Positions 23,181 to 34,056 of a DNA stretch of 64,000 nt are shown piece by piece. The stretch is from Cliona cf. orientalis (taxonomy: Eukaryota; Porifera; Demospongiae; Clionaida; Clionaidae). The first letter of the stretch is position 1, and the number at the start of each line of letters is the position of its first letter. The position numbers and the translations under genes were made by a program. The notes beneath the pieces are model-generated. The model ran no database searches, was not told the origin of the DNA, and saw only the letters and a list, made by a program, of their open reading frames with translations. Location: contig OZ005695.1 of assembly GCA_963930775.1 (NCBI GenBank), positions 5,828,001-5,892,000 on the forward strand. Reading direction: 5' to 3'.

Positions 23181-23985
23181 GATACTTGCAAGTCAGGCCG
23201 GCCAAGATCTGACACATCTTGCAAAAGCAGTCAAGATTCTTGCAAGATCTTGCAAGCTTGTGGCCATTTCTCTTACATTTTTGCAAGATTATGAGTCTTG
23301 CAAGAATCTTGACACATCTTGCAAAAGCAGTCAAGATTCTTGCAAGCTTGTGGCCATTTCTCTTGCATATTTGAGTCTTGAGTCTTAAAAGAATCTTGTA
23401 TGTGCAAGATTCTTGCAAGACTCATAATCTTGCAAAAATGTAAGAGAAATGGCCACAAGCTTGCAAGATCCTGCAAGAATCTTGACTGCTTTTGCAAGAT
23501 GTGTCAGATCTTGGCCGGCCTGACTTGCAAGTTTCTTGCAAGAAGCTTTTGTATGGTATATGGATCAGCTGCTCTCCTATCACACGCTGCAGACATGCCA
23601 GTTCTGTTAAGTTGCTCACCAAAGCCCGCTGCAGAGGTGATGTTCTGGTGCATCCACTTGCAAGCTTGTGGCCATTTCTCTTGCATATTTGAGTCTTGAG
23701 TCTTAAAAGAATCTTGTATGTGCAAGATTCTTGCAAGACTCATAATCTTGCAAAAATGTAAGAGAAATGGCCACAAGCTTGCAAGATCTTGCAAGAATCT
23801 TGACTGCTTTTGCAAGATGTGTCAGATCTTGGCCGGCCTGACTTGCAAGTTTCTTGCAAGAAGCTTTTGTATGGTATGGATCAGCTGCTCTCCTATCACA
23901 CGCTGCAGACATGCCAGTTCTGTTAAGTTGCTCACCAAAGCCCGCTGCAGAGGTGATGTTCTGGTGCATCCACTTGGTTGCATGC
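23160..23985. repeat. Dense cluster of TTGCAAG palindromes in nested direct and inverted repeats
   Basis: CTTGCAAG/TTGCAAGA recurs dozens of times. Two direct copies with a 318-bp period start at TGCAAGCTTGTGGCC (23341 and 23659), and an inverted copy of their first half lies at 23160-23390. The non-repeat spacer (CTCTCCTATCACACGCTGCA and following) is also duplicated. Many overlapping open frames are products of the repeat. Confidence 0.85.
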
Positions 23986-24091
23986 ACAGCTTGCCGCATT
24001 TTGAGCGGTGAAGGGGTTAACGCGAGGTCAAAGGTCACGGAGCTTCTCGGTACATATACATAGTGCGATTCAAATAACCCTGCGCTAGCGC

Positions 24092-24210
24092 TAGCTAGCT
24101 TAGTCTCATCCCCAGACCCCACCCCCGTGCGTGATGGGGTCTGGGAACGAGACTATAGCTAGCTCGCATGGCGCGCGCCGGGGGTGGGATCTGGGCACGA
24201 GACTAGCGGT
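24092..24210. repeat. Remnant of TAGTCTC-type element ends
   Basis: TAGTCTCATCCCCAGACCCC is followed by GGGGTCTGGGAACGAGACTA and then GGATCTGGGCACGAGACTA. These are ends of the family at 16812 and 63252, apparently collapsed together. Confidence 0.5.
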
Positions 24211-24245
24211 ATAATATCAAAATGGTGTATCAGACATACCCAATC

Positions 24246-24400
24246 CAGAGGAGGTTGGTCACAATTTTCGCGGAATGTGCATTTTATTATCGCGCATCAT
24301 ATACAATGAATTATTTTTGCTGACTCAGCGGGTTGACCTGGGTTGCGTGGGCGTACATTGCAAACGTATTCTAATTAGAATCTGTGACCAACCTCCTCTG
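24246..24400. repeat. Inverted repeat, 17-bp arms, 155 bp overall
   Basis: CAGAGGAGGTTGGTCAC at 24246 is matched by its exact complement ending at 24400. It may be a short TIR element; no flanking duplication was identified. Confidence 0.55.
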
Positions 24401-24409
24401 CACCCAATC

Positions 24410-24735
24410 ATTAATGCGCCGAACACACCCACAATTACGTACCGGGTATGGTCGTTTCGTATGGCTTCTGGGCGTATCTTTTGCGTGCGTCTAAAATCTT
24501 TTCTTACTCTCTTCAGCGACTCAGGCCACGTCGCCATGTGTTGCTGAATCAAAAGCAGTGGCCTCCCTTAAGATGGTCATACAAGGCCTACAAACTTTAC
24601 CGTTCTGCTGGACTGCATGTGCTTACCGAGCAAATCAATGTTCGCGCGGCCAAAAATGATCGCACCTTCTTGGCCCAAAGTTGTTTGCCCTGTCGCTGAT
24701 GGTAAAGATGTTGCTACCCGTGGCCTGTCAATTGG
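24410..24735. other. GC-richer segment with open frames on both strands, unresolved
   Basis: Base composition is closer to coding than its surroundings. A plus-strand frame (RLRPRRHVLLNQKQ and on) follows a pyrimidine-rich CTCTCTTCAG that could be a splice acceptor; the minus strand has a frame beginning MATWPESLKRVRKD. The minus frame continues beyond the 24742-25481 insertion (AAALATKGAPLCRQ). I recognise neither product; it may be a gene relic interrupted by that element. Confidence 0.3.
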
Positions 24736-24741
24736 CCTACT

Positions 24742-25481
24742 CAGGCCCGTACGCAGGGGAGTTCGAACGAAGCCCCCTTTTTTGGCCACTTAGCATAGTA
24801 TTGGAAACAATCTAGGTGTATTAAACTTACATCAAGGGGTGGTCACTACTATACTTCTGTACTGACACCCGCAACCGCGCTTTTTGAGCCCGCTCACCTC
24901 CGTATACTATAAAAAGTGGGCGTTCACCTCAGTAAACTATAAATTGATCAAGAAATCAAGGACAATTTTTGGCATCAGTCAAGCCATCAAGCTACATTTT
25001 TAGTGAAAATCAGGCGATGAAGGTAGCTTTTCCAGCGGGAATCAAGCGATCAAGGCCCAAAATAGGCCCGATCAAATTTTGATCCCGGTCGCGGGTGTCA
25101 GTACATGTAGCAGGTATAGTAGTGACCACCCCTTGTTACATATGCTTCTAATTCTTTACACAAAATTAATATAATCGTTGCTTTCCAAATAACGCACACC
25201 GGATATACAATAACTATGCATGCTAGACTAGCTACATGATCTATGGCCGTATGTATGTATAGTACAGTACAGAGCGAACTGAGGTGGCAGAGGGTGATAA
25301 TGACTATCAGAATGTCTCAGAATCACCCTCAAGGAGTCTAAATTTCCAAAAATTTCTGGGGGAGCATACCCCAGACCCCCCTAGGTGGGGTATGGGCTAA
25401 TGCCCACAGCATAGATGCCGACATAATCTGAGACACACCCTCTATGGAACCCCCCTTTGAGAAAGGCTGCGTACGGGCCTG
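24742..25481. mobile_element. CAGGCCCGTACGCAG element, 5-bp duplication, with nested insertion
   Basis: Perfect ends CAGGCCCGTACGCAG / CTGCGTACGGGCCTG are flanked by CTACT at 24737-24741 and 25482-25486. It contains the CAAGGGG element at 24833-25135. Non-coding; hAT5-like by ends and duplication length. Confidence 0.75.
24833..25135. mobile_element. CAAGGGG-ended short element, 303 bp, 6-bp duplication
   Basis: Inverted ends CAAGGGGTGGTCACTACTAT and complement are flanked by TTACAT on both sides. Same end type, length and 6-bp duplication as 13885-14189, with different interior sequence (AATCAAGCGATCAAGG-type repeats). Confidence 0.8.
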
Positions 25482-25489
25482 CTACTCTT

Positions 25490-26335
25490 GGCTTCATTCT
25501 TCCAAGACTGACGACATAATGGAGCTCCTTTTGTTGCTAATGCCGCAGCATAGACGAAAGAAACCACTCCCTTGTCACGTGATCTACATGTGCAACACAA
25601 ATTTAATTTACTGGGCCATATGGGAAGGGGAAACCCTAAAATATACAATTTAATCATGCATAAACCAATACAGGATATTGGCATAGTGGCTTGCTGAGTG
25701 AGGACTGCTACACAAAGTGTAACTCTAGTAGCTGTCAAGAAAACGCAAAATTAGCATGCCACTGCACTGCGCGCTACCAAATGGAGTGGATTTATACTCA
25801 AACTAAGATGAGCGGTCAAGGCAGTCTTGAGTTAGCCCCGGAAATGAGAAAGAAAGAAAGAAAAAAATTATGACAAATGGCTATTGAACATCTGGTTCTG
25901 GCATATACTATTGTTTTGATGAATGATCCTGGTCTTATTAGATAATTTGCTGGAGATTCCGATTTTGACACGTAGAAATTTCATAAAGTTACCTGTTTTT
26001 AGATATTTGGTTATTTGTAATTTATTTATATAATAGTGTCCGGGATGATAGTAGTTAGACACTGTTTAGGAGGTTTCTATGTGATTTAGAAGACTGAAGG
26101 GCTCTATATAGTGTAGAATTTCGAGCGAAGCGAGCGTTCTACTGAGCCCTGAGGTCTTCTAAATCACGTAGAAACTGACTAAACAGTGTCTAACAATTTT
26201 ATATCCTAGCAACAATGCCCATAGGCTTGATATATAAACTGATGCCATGGCATAGGCAACAATTTTTTACAAAAATTTACAGGTTTATATGAGCTTTTTA
26301 TAGATGCCTGCTCCTGGCCAATCAGATAACAGTAT
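25490..26335. other. Intergenic stretch with one palindrome
   Basis: No gene recognised. Around 26085-26195 an imperfect palindrome (GATTTAGAAGAC ... GTCTTCTAAATC, centred on TTTCGAGCGAAGCGAGC) resembles those near 27360-27470, 29560-29660 and 47580-47705. Confidence 0.45.
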
Positions 26336-26521
26336 TTATTTAAGGTTACGGGATAGTATTCGACGCGCAATTTATAAATGATTGCGCATGGACACAATTC
26401 ACGTATGTTTTAGTCGGGAACGCGAACGAACGTCGACCATTTTCCAGATGCAAACAAAGTCCAAGTTCCTGCGTCAAATTTTGAAGACCAGAGACTCGAA
26501 CGAACTGACTTCGCTGTTGTT

Positions 26522-26864
26522 AGCGATTACAGACCTCCAAATTTCACCGTTTTTTCCGCGGAATTTCTCCCAGTGGGATATCAATGTTCGAGTATCAGAA
26601 GGTAGCTCTCCATGAGCTCTATCCAACGGCGCTTGTAACACGATCGCAGGCAAAACTGTTACGAAGCCACGCCCACCTAAACTTAATACAAGCAAAAATG
26701 AAGCTAGCGGCGATTCCGCGGGACCGATTTTCAAGGTTAAGGCCTCGGTAGACAGCTAGCTTTTTCATTGAGCTAACTACTGCAATTTGTTTCATGAGTG
26801 TACTCCTAGCCAGAGTCAAGATATTCACGATCTACTGCAGGCCCTTGGAGGTCTGTAATCGCTA
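26522..26864. mobile_element. AGCGATTACAGACCTCC element inside copy C
   Basis: Inverted ends (AGCGATTACAGACCTCCAA left, its complement right) are flanked by CTGTTGTT at 26514-26521 and 26865-26872, an 8-bp, hAT-type duplication of copy-C sequence. Non-coding. Confidence 0.75.
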
Positions 26865-27104
26865 CTGTTGTTCACACTAGTCCATCGATCGGAGCAGGGC
26901 CAGGTATAGCGCTTTTTCGAAAACTCTAGGATGGTGAGTCGTCAGACAAGGTTTTATCCTGGAGGGCCGCCATTAAGCCAGTCACATGGCAGCTGAGCAG
27001 TAAGTTTTTATGTTCGCTTTCTGTTCGTGTAACTCGATAGAGTTCAAACGCTATACCTGGCCCTGTAGAGGGCTACTAAGCTATCGTTTCGTTTGTATAT
27101 CATT

Positions 27105-27480
27105 ACTTACGGTATATCCCTTTTACATACTTATCTAGAACAATTATTCTTAATATCGCACTGCTAAGTGTGCGATATTTAACCCCTTAGGGTGTACAGT
27201 GCGATATTAATTCCTTTAGGGTGTACTAGTACTGTATACTTGATAATGAGCGGCCTGTTTCCATGGAGAAGAGCCATTGACCAATCAGCGGTGAGATAAA
27301 ACACTGCGGGTGCCACTAGCACTATTTACTTCCTCGGGATATAAATTAGCTATATCACGTGCACTCGGGATCTATGCATATATATGGCGACATATTGCAC
27401 TCAGCCCTCGGGCGCAAAGCGCCCTCGGGCTTCGGTGCAATATATCGCATAGATCCCTCGCGCCCATGATATAACTATTA
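27105..27480. mobile_element. Palindrome-rich insertion inside copy C
   Basis: Copy A is uninterrupted here (CATTACACAGAGGCTG); in this copy ~375 bases intervene, with ATTAC repeated on both sides. The insert has a hairpin (ATCGCACTGCTAAGTGTGCGAT) and a palindromic end (GCCCTCGGGCGCAAAGCGCC). Family shared with 29560-29660 and 47580-47705. Confidence 0.55.
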
Positions 27481-27494
27481 CATAGAGGCTGTTT

Positions 27495-28427
27495 GAGTTA
27501 GGTGCAGTATTGGCTTTTAACATAATAGTATCTAATAATAGCATCATGCTATTACCATACATCTCTATACAATTTTTGCTATTAGCACTGCCTTGCTATT
27601 ATTGCTAATACACACTCTATGTTCCAGTCCTTGTAATACAGTACACTAAATGTGCTTTTGCTATTTTGCTATTCACAGTAAACCTACTGTAATACTGAAG
27701 TCATGCTATTTTGCTATTAATTTATGCATGCTATTTTGCTACCGTTAATCTTAGAATCTTAGGAAGTGTGCTGTTTTGCTATTTTGTAGTTATGGTCTTA
27801 GAAGTCGTGCTATTTTGCTATTTATGCTATTTTGCTATTTTGTAGTTAGCTATGGTCTTAGAAGTCGTGCTATTTTGCTATTTATGCTGTTTTGTAGTTA
27901 TGGTCTTAGAAGTCGTGCTATTTTGCTATTCATGCTATTTTGCTATTAGGTATAGTTATGGTCTTAGAACTGAAGTCGTGCTATTTTGCTATTTATGCTA
28001 TTTTGTAGTTAGTGTTAGGAGGTATGCTAGTTTGCTATTAGTATTAATTAATGCTATTTTGCTATTTTTAAGTTAGTTAATCTTAGGAGGCGTGTTATTT
28101 TGCTATTTATGCTATTTTGCTATTTTTAGTTAGTCTTAGAAGCTGTGCTATTTTGCTATTTTAGTTAAGTCTTAGAGGCTGTGCTATTTTGCTACTTATG
28201 CTATTTTGCTACTTTCAATTTCAATAGCAAAATAGCAAAATAGCACCAAAACCATATAACACCTAATAGCAAAATAGCATAATAGCACCAAAACCTAACC
28301 CTAAACCTGTAACCTGTACCCAGTAACCGTCCTTTGACCTTAACCATTAAAGCTAATAGCATGGTTTTGAAATAGCACAAATGGCACTGTCAATAGTACT
28401 TGCTAAAAGCCAATACTGCACCTTAAT
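27495..28427. mobile_element. TIR element filled with an inverted TGCTATTT minisatellite
   Basis: Ends AGGTGCAGTATTGGCTTTTA and complement are flanked by (A/G)GGCTGTTT at 27486-27494 and 28428-28436, a 9-bp Mutator-type duplication of copy-C sequence. From about 27540 to 28215 the interior repeats GCTATTTTGCTATTTATGCT variants; from about 28225 to 28380 it continues as the reverse complement (AATAGCAAAATAGC). No protein is likely. Confidence 0.75.
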
Positions 28428-29024
28428 GGGCTGTTTACCTTGACAAAAACTGACGCAGGAAATTGCAAAACTTACCTGCGCTTGCAGACAGACAGTGGCA
28501 GGTTTGCTTTTCGTTTTTGTGGACCATGGGGCAGGTATCAGGAGAGCTACTTACCTGTGTATTGACTGTGCAAAGAACGTGGACAAAAACTGGAATATAA
28601 CTGTTTCATTTACACAGCAAAGAATCCACAACACGTCACATGATGAATACAACATGTGACATAGTAGTAGGTACAGGGTCGATACAGACATTTAAGGCAC
28701 TTGGATTGTGACATGTTGTATATCACATGAATGTAACAGTGATGTATGATACATGTTTGAGACACTTTATGCAACATCAATGGAACATGATTGTACACAT
28801 AAGTGTAACAGACACTTTCTATAACATTAAGGAATTGTATACATCAGTGTAACGTGCATAATATTATTACAGAATACACGCATACACTTAATTAGTTACA
28901 TCTGGCAATACAATAATGTCATTCAGCAGGCTCATTGCTGCTTGAAATCAAGTTTGTGAAAACTGCCATGTATTTTTCACCTTGTACCATGGTTGTAACA
29001 TTCTGACCAATCAGATTGATTTAT

Positions 29025-29095
29025 AGGAGGTGTCTAAATAAAATAGACACCTCCTAGGAGGTGTCTATCTAGATAGACACCTACCTCTGAGGCTA
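29025..29095. repeat. Two adjacent hairpins of AGGTGTCTA
   Basis: AGGAGGTGTCTA pairs with TAGACACCTCCT, followed at once by a second AGGAGGTGTCTA/TAGACACCT hairpin. It lies in the left part of the large transposon; function unknown. Confidence 0.6.
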
Positions 29096-29559
29096 TGAAA
29101 TTTTACATGATCATGCCTGCTAGGGTAGTTACAGCATCTTTTGTTAGTGAAAGAGATAAAGTACAGAGCTCTAGTGCTATGCAGAGTACTCTATGCAGAT
29201 GATTAGTGGGCAGGTCTTACTGCGTTAATTGAATGGGTGGAGCGAATGATTGCCAAGTCAGCAGTAGTAAAAACTGAGCTGCACTCTGACTACCTCGAGT
29301 TGAAATCAAGACAGCGATGACATGGCCAGCCTTTTGTACGCAGCGACGATAGTATTGTGGTTCTGAATGTCAAGGAAGAAGCTCGAGTTGGACAGAAAAC
29401 GGCGTCGGCTCACTATGCGTCGATGTCCAGCGTCAACTCGATCGACGACGATGGTTTGAACTGTTGCTAGGTACGCGCTCGAGCCTTTTATGGCCGGCGC
29501 TGTAGTTGCTATGCCGTAGATACGTTGTCAGGACTACGTAGCCCATGGTACAAGTCAGT

Positions 29560-29660
29560 TACATCACTCGGTTCGGTCTCTACGCGATTTACACAGCCTC
29601 GGGCCTCCGGCCCTCGGTGTGTAAATCCCGTAGAGACCTCCACCTCGTGATGTAACCTAT
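29560..29660. repeat. Palindrome centred on GCCTCCGGCC
   Basis: CGGTCTCTACGCGATTTACAC is mirrored by GTGTAAATCCCGTAGAGACC. Same general design (CG-rich centre, GTGATGTAAC/ATATCAC margin) as palindromes at 27360-27470 and 47580-47705. Confidence 0.55.
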
Positions 29661-29699
29661 ACATACACACTTCATACAATACACATTAAGGCAAAAATA

Positions 29700-32600
29700 G
29701 AAATTACGGTAATTATGAACATAACTTAAGAGTCCTTTGTTGAGAATATGTTCACGTTCTACTGTCTGTGTGGTTCCCGATACGTGCTTGCAGTCACTTT
29801 CGCACTCATGCACTACAGATACAGGTGCAATGGCTGCTGAGGAGGGAATAACTTTGTACTCTTCAGTGAGTTCCAGCATGGGGCAGTCCATTTCATTGTA
29901 CATGGGGTTACCCCCACACTCAACTCGCTCCAATTGACGAACCACACAGTACGAATTCCTGCCCTCCTCAAAGCAGCCTTCCAGGTGACCATACTCAGTC
30001 TGTGTGTTATATATTGTGTATCTTGTTAGTGTTTACTTCACAACATAAGGTCACGTTGAATGTACCTTTGCTGTGGTATTGCAGTATGCCAAGAAAGATC
30101 CACAGTTCACCAGTGAACCGTCGCCTTGTACACAGAAATTCGAGTACTCTGAGTATCCATCTCACAGCTGCAGGTGTGGCCATTTGCTTGTAGTTCAGCC
30201 AAATTTGTTTCTTCACCAGTGATTGATGTTAGTGGCATGATGCTGAGTGGACACACTAGCTTGGTATTCTGTGATGATATGATTAGGTTCTCAGTTTAAT
30301 TTTATCCTTTACACTACATGACATTGTACACATAATAGTACCTTTCTTAACATTCCAGAACCAGCATCACTGCTGCCACCATCAGGATAAGAATTACCAA
30401 AAATTAGTTTTCTAATTTCCGGCTTGTTGGTAAGGTGATGTAGACCTTCACCACATCTGCACTAGCGAAGATTTAAAGCAAATGAAAGCCGATTATTACC
30501 TTCCTGACGTTTCTTCACTTGCAATGAGGCGAAGTTGTTCCATCTTTGCAAACTTCATTGCTATATCACGACTGGATGCCTTTTTATTTCCATGAATATT
30601 ATACTTCCGCATAACCTTATTAAAGGCTTCACACCTGTTTTGATTGATAATCACTCATAATTATTTCAAGTATTGCCAATTATTTACCTCTCTGTGTTAA
30701 AAGATGCAGTTGGGCCAAACTCAGTCATGCATTCTGCCAAGTGCAAGAGAAGATGAAATTTTGGCTTTTGTAACATCTCCGGCTTATAGCTATACACAAC
30801 ATCAACAAAATTCTGACATAGACCAAGCACTTCCCCTTCTTTCTCCGCATGGTAAGGGGAACAGTATGCTGCTTTGAACACCTATGCATGTCAATTGTAA
30901 GTGTTCACACCGTCAACTAATCAACAAGTCAATTTTATACAACCTTTGAAAGAGCCAGCCACACTTTTTTCTGCTCATCGTTGATGTAGTCCCACAGGAG
31001 GAATGGTGCCATCTGGGCGAGGAGTTTAAAATCACCGCCATGAAAAGATTTGTAGTACCGTACTCGCTCTAATTATCCGAACGGCCAAAAATAATTATTA
31101 ATATCACCGTTTGGTGTCAGAGAGAAAGTAAATAAATTCGGGCAATGGTTTGTTCGAGAGTAAATAGAACAGATCCGGTGCAAATGGAGAAAGCACTGTT
31201 ATAGCGACAAAGAAACAGCAGTCGATGTCCAACTATAGGTTTATCGTTGTCAGCTCTAGAGTTCTCAGTATCACTGTGCTCTCAGGAGCTATCGTAAAAT
31301 GATCGCCGTCTGTGTCTGTGTTACCTTTCCGCTCTTATATGCTGTCCAAGATGTGGTAGCCACACTCTTCGATGAACGTGGAAGAGTTGTCTCGAGCTCC
31401 TGCCATGCCATACTGCGTGGCCGTTCGGTTGATTTAGAGCGGATGAGAAAACTTGAAATTCAATATGTTCGACGAATTAGGAAGGAAATAAGTTACTTAA
31501 ACTTGCCGTTCGGGCTATTAGAATGTTCGAATAATTAGAGCGAGTACGGTATCTGTAAGGTCATAATTATCACATCTGATATCCATAGAGATTTATACAC
31601 ATGTAGACATAATTTTAACACCTGCAAGCATTTCGGCTTAGCCGCCTGCTAAATGCCGAGGTAGGAAATGCTTCAATCTTAGCAGAAATTTTATCCTTCT
31701 ATGATGGTGACACACTATGCATTACATCATCAAAAAGATACTTGCAAGGCCTGAGGAGGAGTGTATGAAGACATTCCACAGGGGTACTTCTACTAGAAAG
31801 GGGTCAGTAACCAAAGAGCAAACATAATATACAACTCTAGACATACCTAAATGGATCAAATGGCAAAATTAGCAGGGGATTATAGCTTTCTCTTATGCCA
31901 TAGAGTTGCCTCTTTTCATTCTTCTGCTTCTCTGTCCTGCACATCTCTATGATCGCCATGTGTTTTGATGGCTTGCTGCTTGTTTCGCATGCTTGACACC
32001 ACTTGTGGACCAGGTCTGCTATTCTTATTGCACTAATATGAGAGAATCGAAGATACTACTTCATTGTGTACATGGGGGGAATCCTAGTTAATGGATTCTA
32101 CCTGCGACTCTATGGTACTGGCAACCTACCAAGCATAGGCGACAATAGCATGTGGCAGATGTTCCTAGATGGTTGATCAGTTCAGATGCCCTGGGATTAT
32201 CACAAATCAGGCAGAGAATTGGTGTGACCACCAGAACGTCTTCTTTAAGGTATGCATCATAGGTCACTATTCCGTTCTCCTCTAGTTCCATGAAATCCTT
32301 TGCCAAAGGTTCCGCCATTTCAATAGCTGATACCTTAAATTTTTAAAGGATACATAATATTATTAATATAAAAATGTTACAGAATCTGATACCTTATTAG
32401 AAGCACATAGAAAGTGAATATTTTCAAGGTGCCCATTATCCTTGCGAGGAAGGCCAGCAAACATCATCGCCCAAAGATCGAATTTATTCCATTTCTTTGA
32501 ATGGTTCCCACTAGTGTCATTGGAGTAAATGATTATGGGAAGGCTAACCACTCTGTGGCCTTTAGCACGTTCCTTGAGTGGACACACAGACAATAATTAA

Positions 32601-33790
32601 CAATGTCTCCCACTCCTATCAGTGTATTCAATGAAGGATAAGATAATTGAGGGGGTGGAATGAGAAGGGATTTTACATAATACATACCTGATCAGAAATA
32701 TCTTCACCAGTTGATGAAGCCAGCTGTTTTCTCTCAAATGGAACTCTTGAATGGATACTCTCAATCACTGATGTAGGAAAACAGCTAGTAGCAGAATCAA
32801 GAATAATTATGTTTGGCAGCATAGAAAGCTTCCTCAGGGTTATCATGATCAAATTAGAACTCTTCTGTAATGTTTTATCAATTGGCATTAATTTTAGGCT
32901 AAACTTATTATTATGATTGTTACCTCTAGAGCTAACTTTTCCACTTTGCCGTAAATGTCGTAACCCTTTATCTTGACAAAATCACCAATAAATAGATGTT
33001 TACCACAATCAAGAACAATCATTGGTCAGTGGCGGATCCAGGATTGTGTGAAGGGGAGTTCCAATAGTATGGTTGCGCGCGAAGCGCGCGCGAAAATTTT
33101 GAAGCCACGCCCACTTTGAGGCAAAACCACGCCCATTTCGAGCGTTTTGGAGAGAAACTATCAGTCCTACCAGTCCAATCGATCTGTTTTTGAACGAGTT
33201 TTCTGCTAAAGCATGCTAAGGTGAGCCATGGCAGTAGTTTTTTTAGTTCTGTAGACAGAGAGGGGGGTTCCATTTAGCCTATCAATCAGTACTTCATAGC
33301 CTAACATCAGTACTTCTTAGTGCTAGGTGCAGCCCAAAGGGGGGTTCCATGGAACCCTAGGAACCACCCTGAATCCGCCACTGTTGGTGTATAGAATCTC
33401 TTATCATCATGCCACCTTTTAGCTTCATACATTTCACTATAATATAATAAGTTTCTCTTAGTCTCAAATTCCATATCTATAACTATTACCTGATAAATCC
33501 ACATGGTATGACTGGGAATCGAGTAACCTTTGCTGAAAGATTAGGGTTCGCCAGAAACTTTGCAACTACACTTGAGGGCTTATTGATGTAAAAGGGAGTC
33601 CCATTCAGAGAATAGACCTATTGTCAAGTACATTTGATACCTATTAAATTGGATAATGTGGTGTACCCTGTACCTTTTTGGGTGGTGTGAATCCTGGTGG
33701 TAAGAGCCTTTATCTGATGATGGCTTGGTATGAACTGATTGAGTTCTTTACACACAAATGTGATCAGTTGTAGAGTACGTTCACTCTAAA
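29700..33790 (-). CDS. CACTA/Plavaka-like transposase gene, multi-exon, decayed
   Basis: Exons read on the minus strand from about 33790 down. The best placed are 33617-33490, 32864-32688, about 32588-32393 and 32333-32130, with further ones to about 29700. Diagnostic segments in order: KALTTRIHT; NGTPFYINKPSSVV; RFYTP-MIVLDCG with GDFVKIKGYDIYGK; PLKERAKGHRV; IYSNDTSGNHSKKWNKFDLW; FAGLPRKDNG; CLICDNPRASELINHLG; LYGIRESYNPLLILPFDPFR; STPVECLHTLLL; KPKFHLLLHLAE; FGPTASFNTER; CEAFNKVMRKYNIHGNKKAS. From memory these match Plavaka/Tnp2-like transposases of fungi and animals. An in-frame TAG interrupts the segment after MHSVSPS where relatives have Gln, some junction phases do not fit, and two short elements lie in exons, so this copy is probably inactive. 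The C-terminal part is Cys-rich (GTTQTVEREHI, VYCMKCVC). Confidence 0.7.
31058..31549. mobile_element. Mariner-type short element with CCGTACTCGCTC ends inside the transposase gene
   Basis: Inverted ends CCGTACTCGCTCTAATTAT and complement are bounded by TA at 31056-31057 and 31550-31551. Removing it rejoins CTTACAG-ATAC-TACAAATC, so it landed within the first bases of an exon (YKSFHGGDFK). A related fragment is near 56770-56810. The 79-codon frame inside it is not supported as a gene. Confidence 0.75.
33027..33383. mobile_element. CAGTGGCGGAT element inserted in a transposase exon, 5-bp duplication
   Basis: Ends CAGTGGCGGATCCAG and CTGAATCCGCCACTG are flanked by TTGGT at 33022-33026 and 33384-33388. 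Removing it joins RFYTP directly to MIVLDCG in one frame. A second copy is at 51791-52113. Non-coding; hAT5-like by inference. Confidence 0.75.
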
Positions 33791-34056
33791 GATAGAGAAA
33801 ATTTCTCTATATGAAAATACAGATATTGCCATACTACAGCAGATTTAAGCACCTCTGCAATGCAGAGCTGAGGAGACAGTTCCAGTAGTATGTAACTATG
33901 TAAACAAACATGACCATAGCTACATGTGCAAGTCAGACTACTAATTGCAAAAAATATGCAATTAAATGCGCGCGCACTGGTGACCTTTGTACTATACTGC
34001 TGTAGCCTACTTTTTTAGTCTGTAGCAACCCCCCCGAGTTGAAGTGTGCCAACTAA

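Noticed and set aside
22903-24122. Several 70-170-codon frames
   Set aside because: Most residues come from the TTGCAAG repeat read in different frames; only the piece at 22850-23180 looks protein-derived.
27540-28380. Regular short repeat resembling a CRISPR array
   Set aside because: There are no unique spacers; the units are contiguous variants of GCTATTTT, and the context is animal nuclear DNA.
31299-31538. 79-codon plus-strand frame
   Set aside because: Lies wholly inside a TA-flanked short element with no coding relatives recognised.
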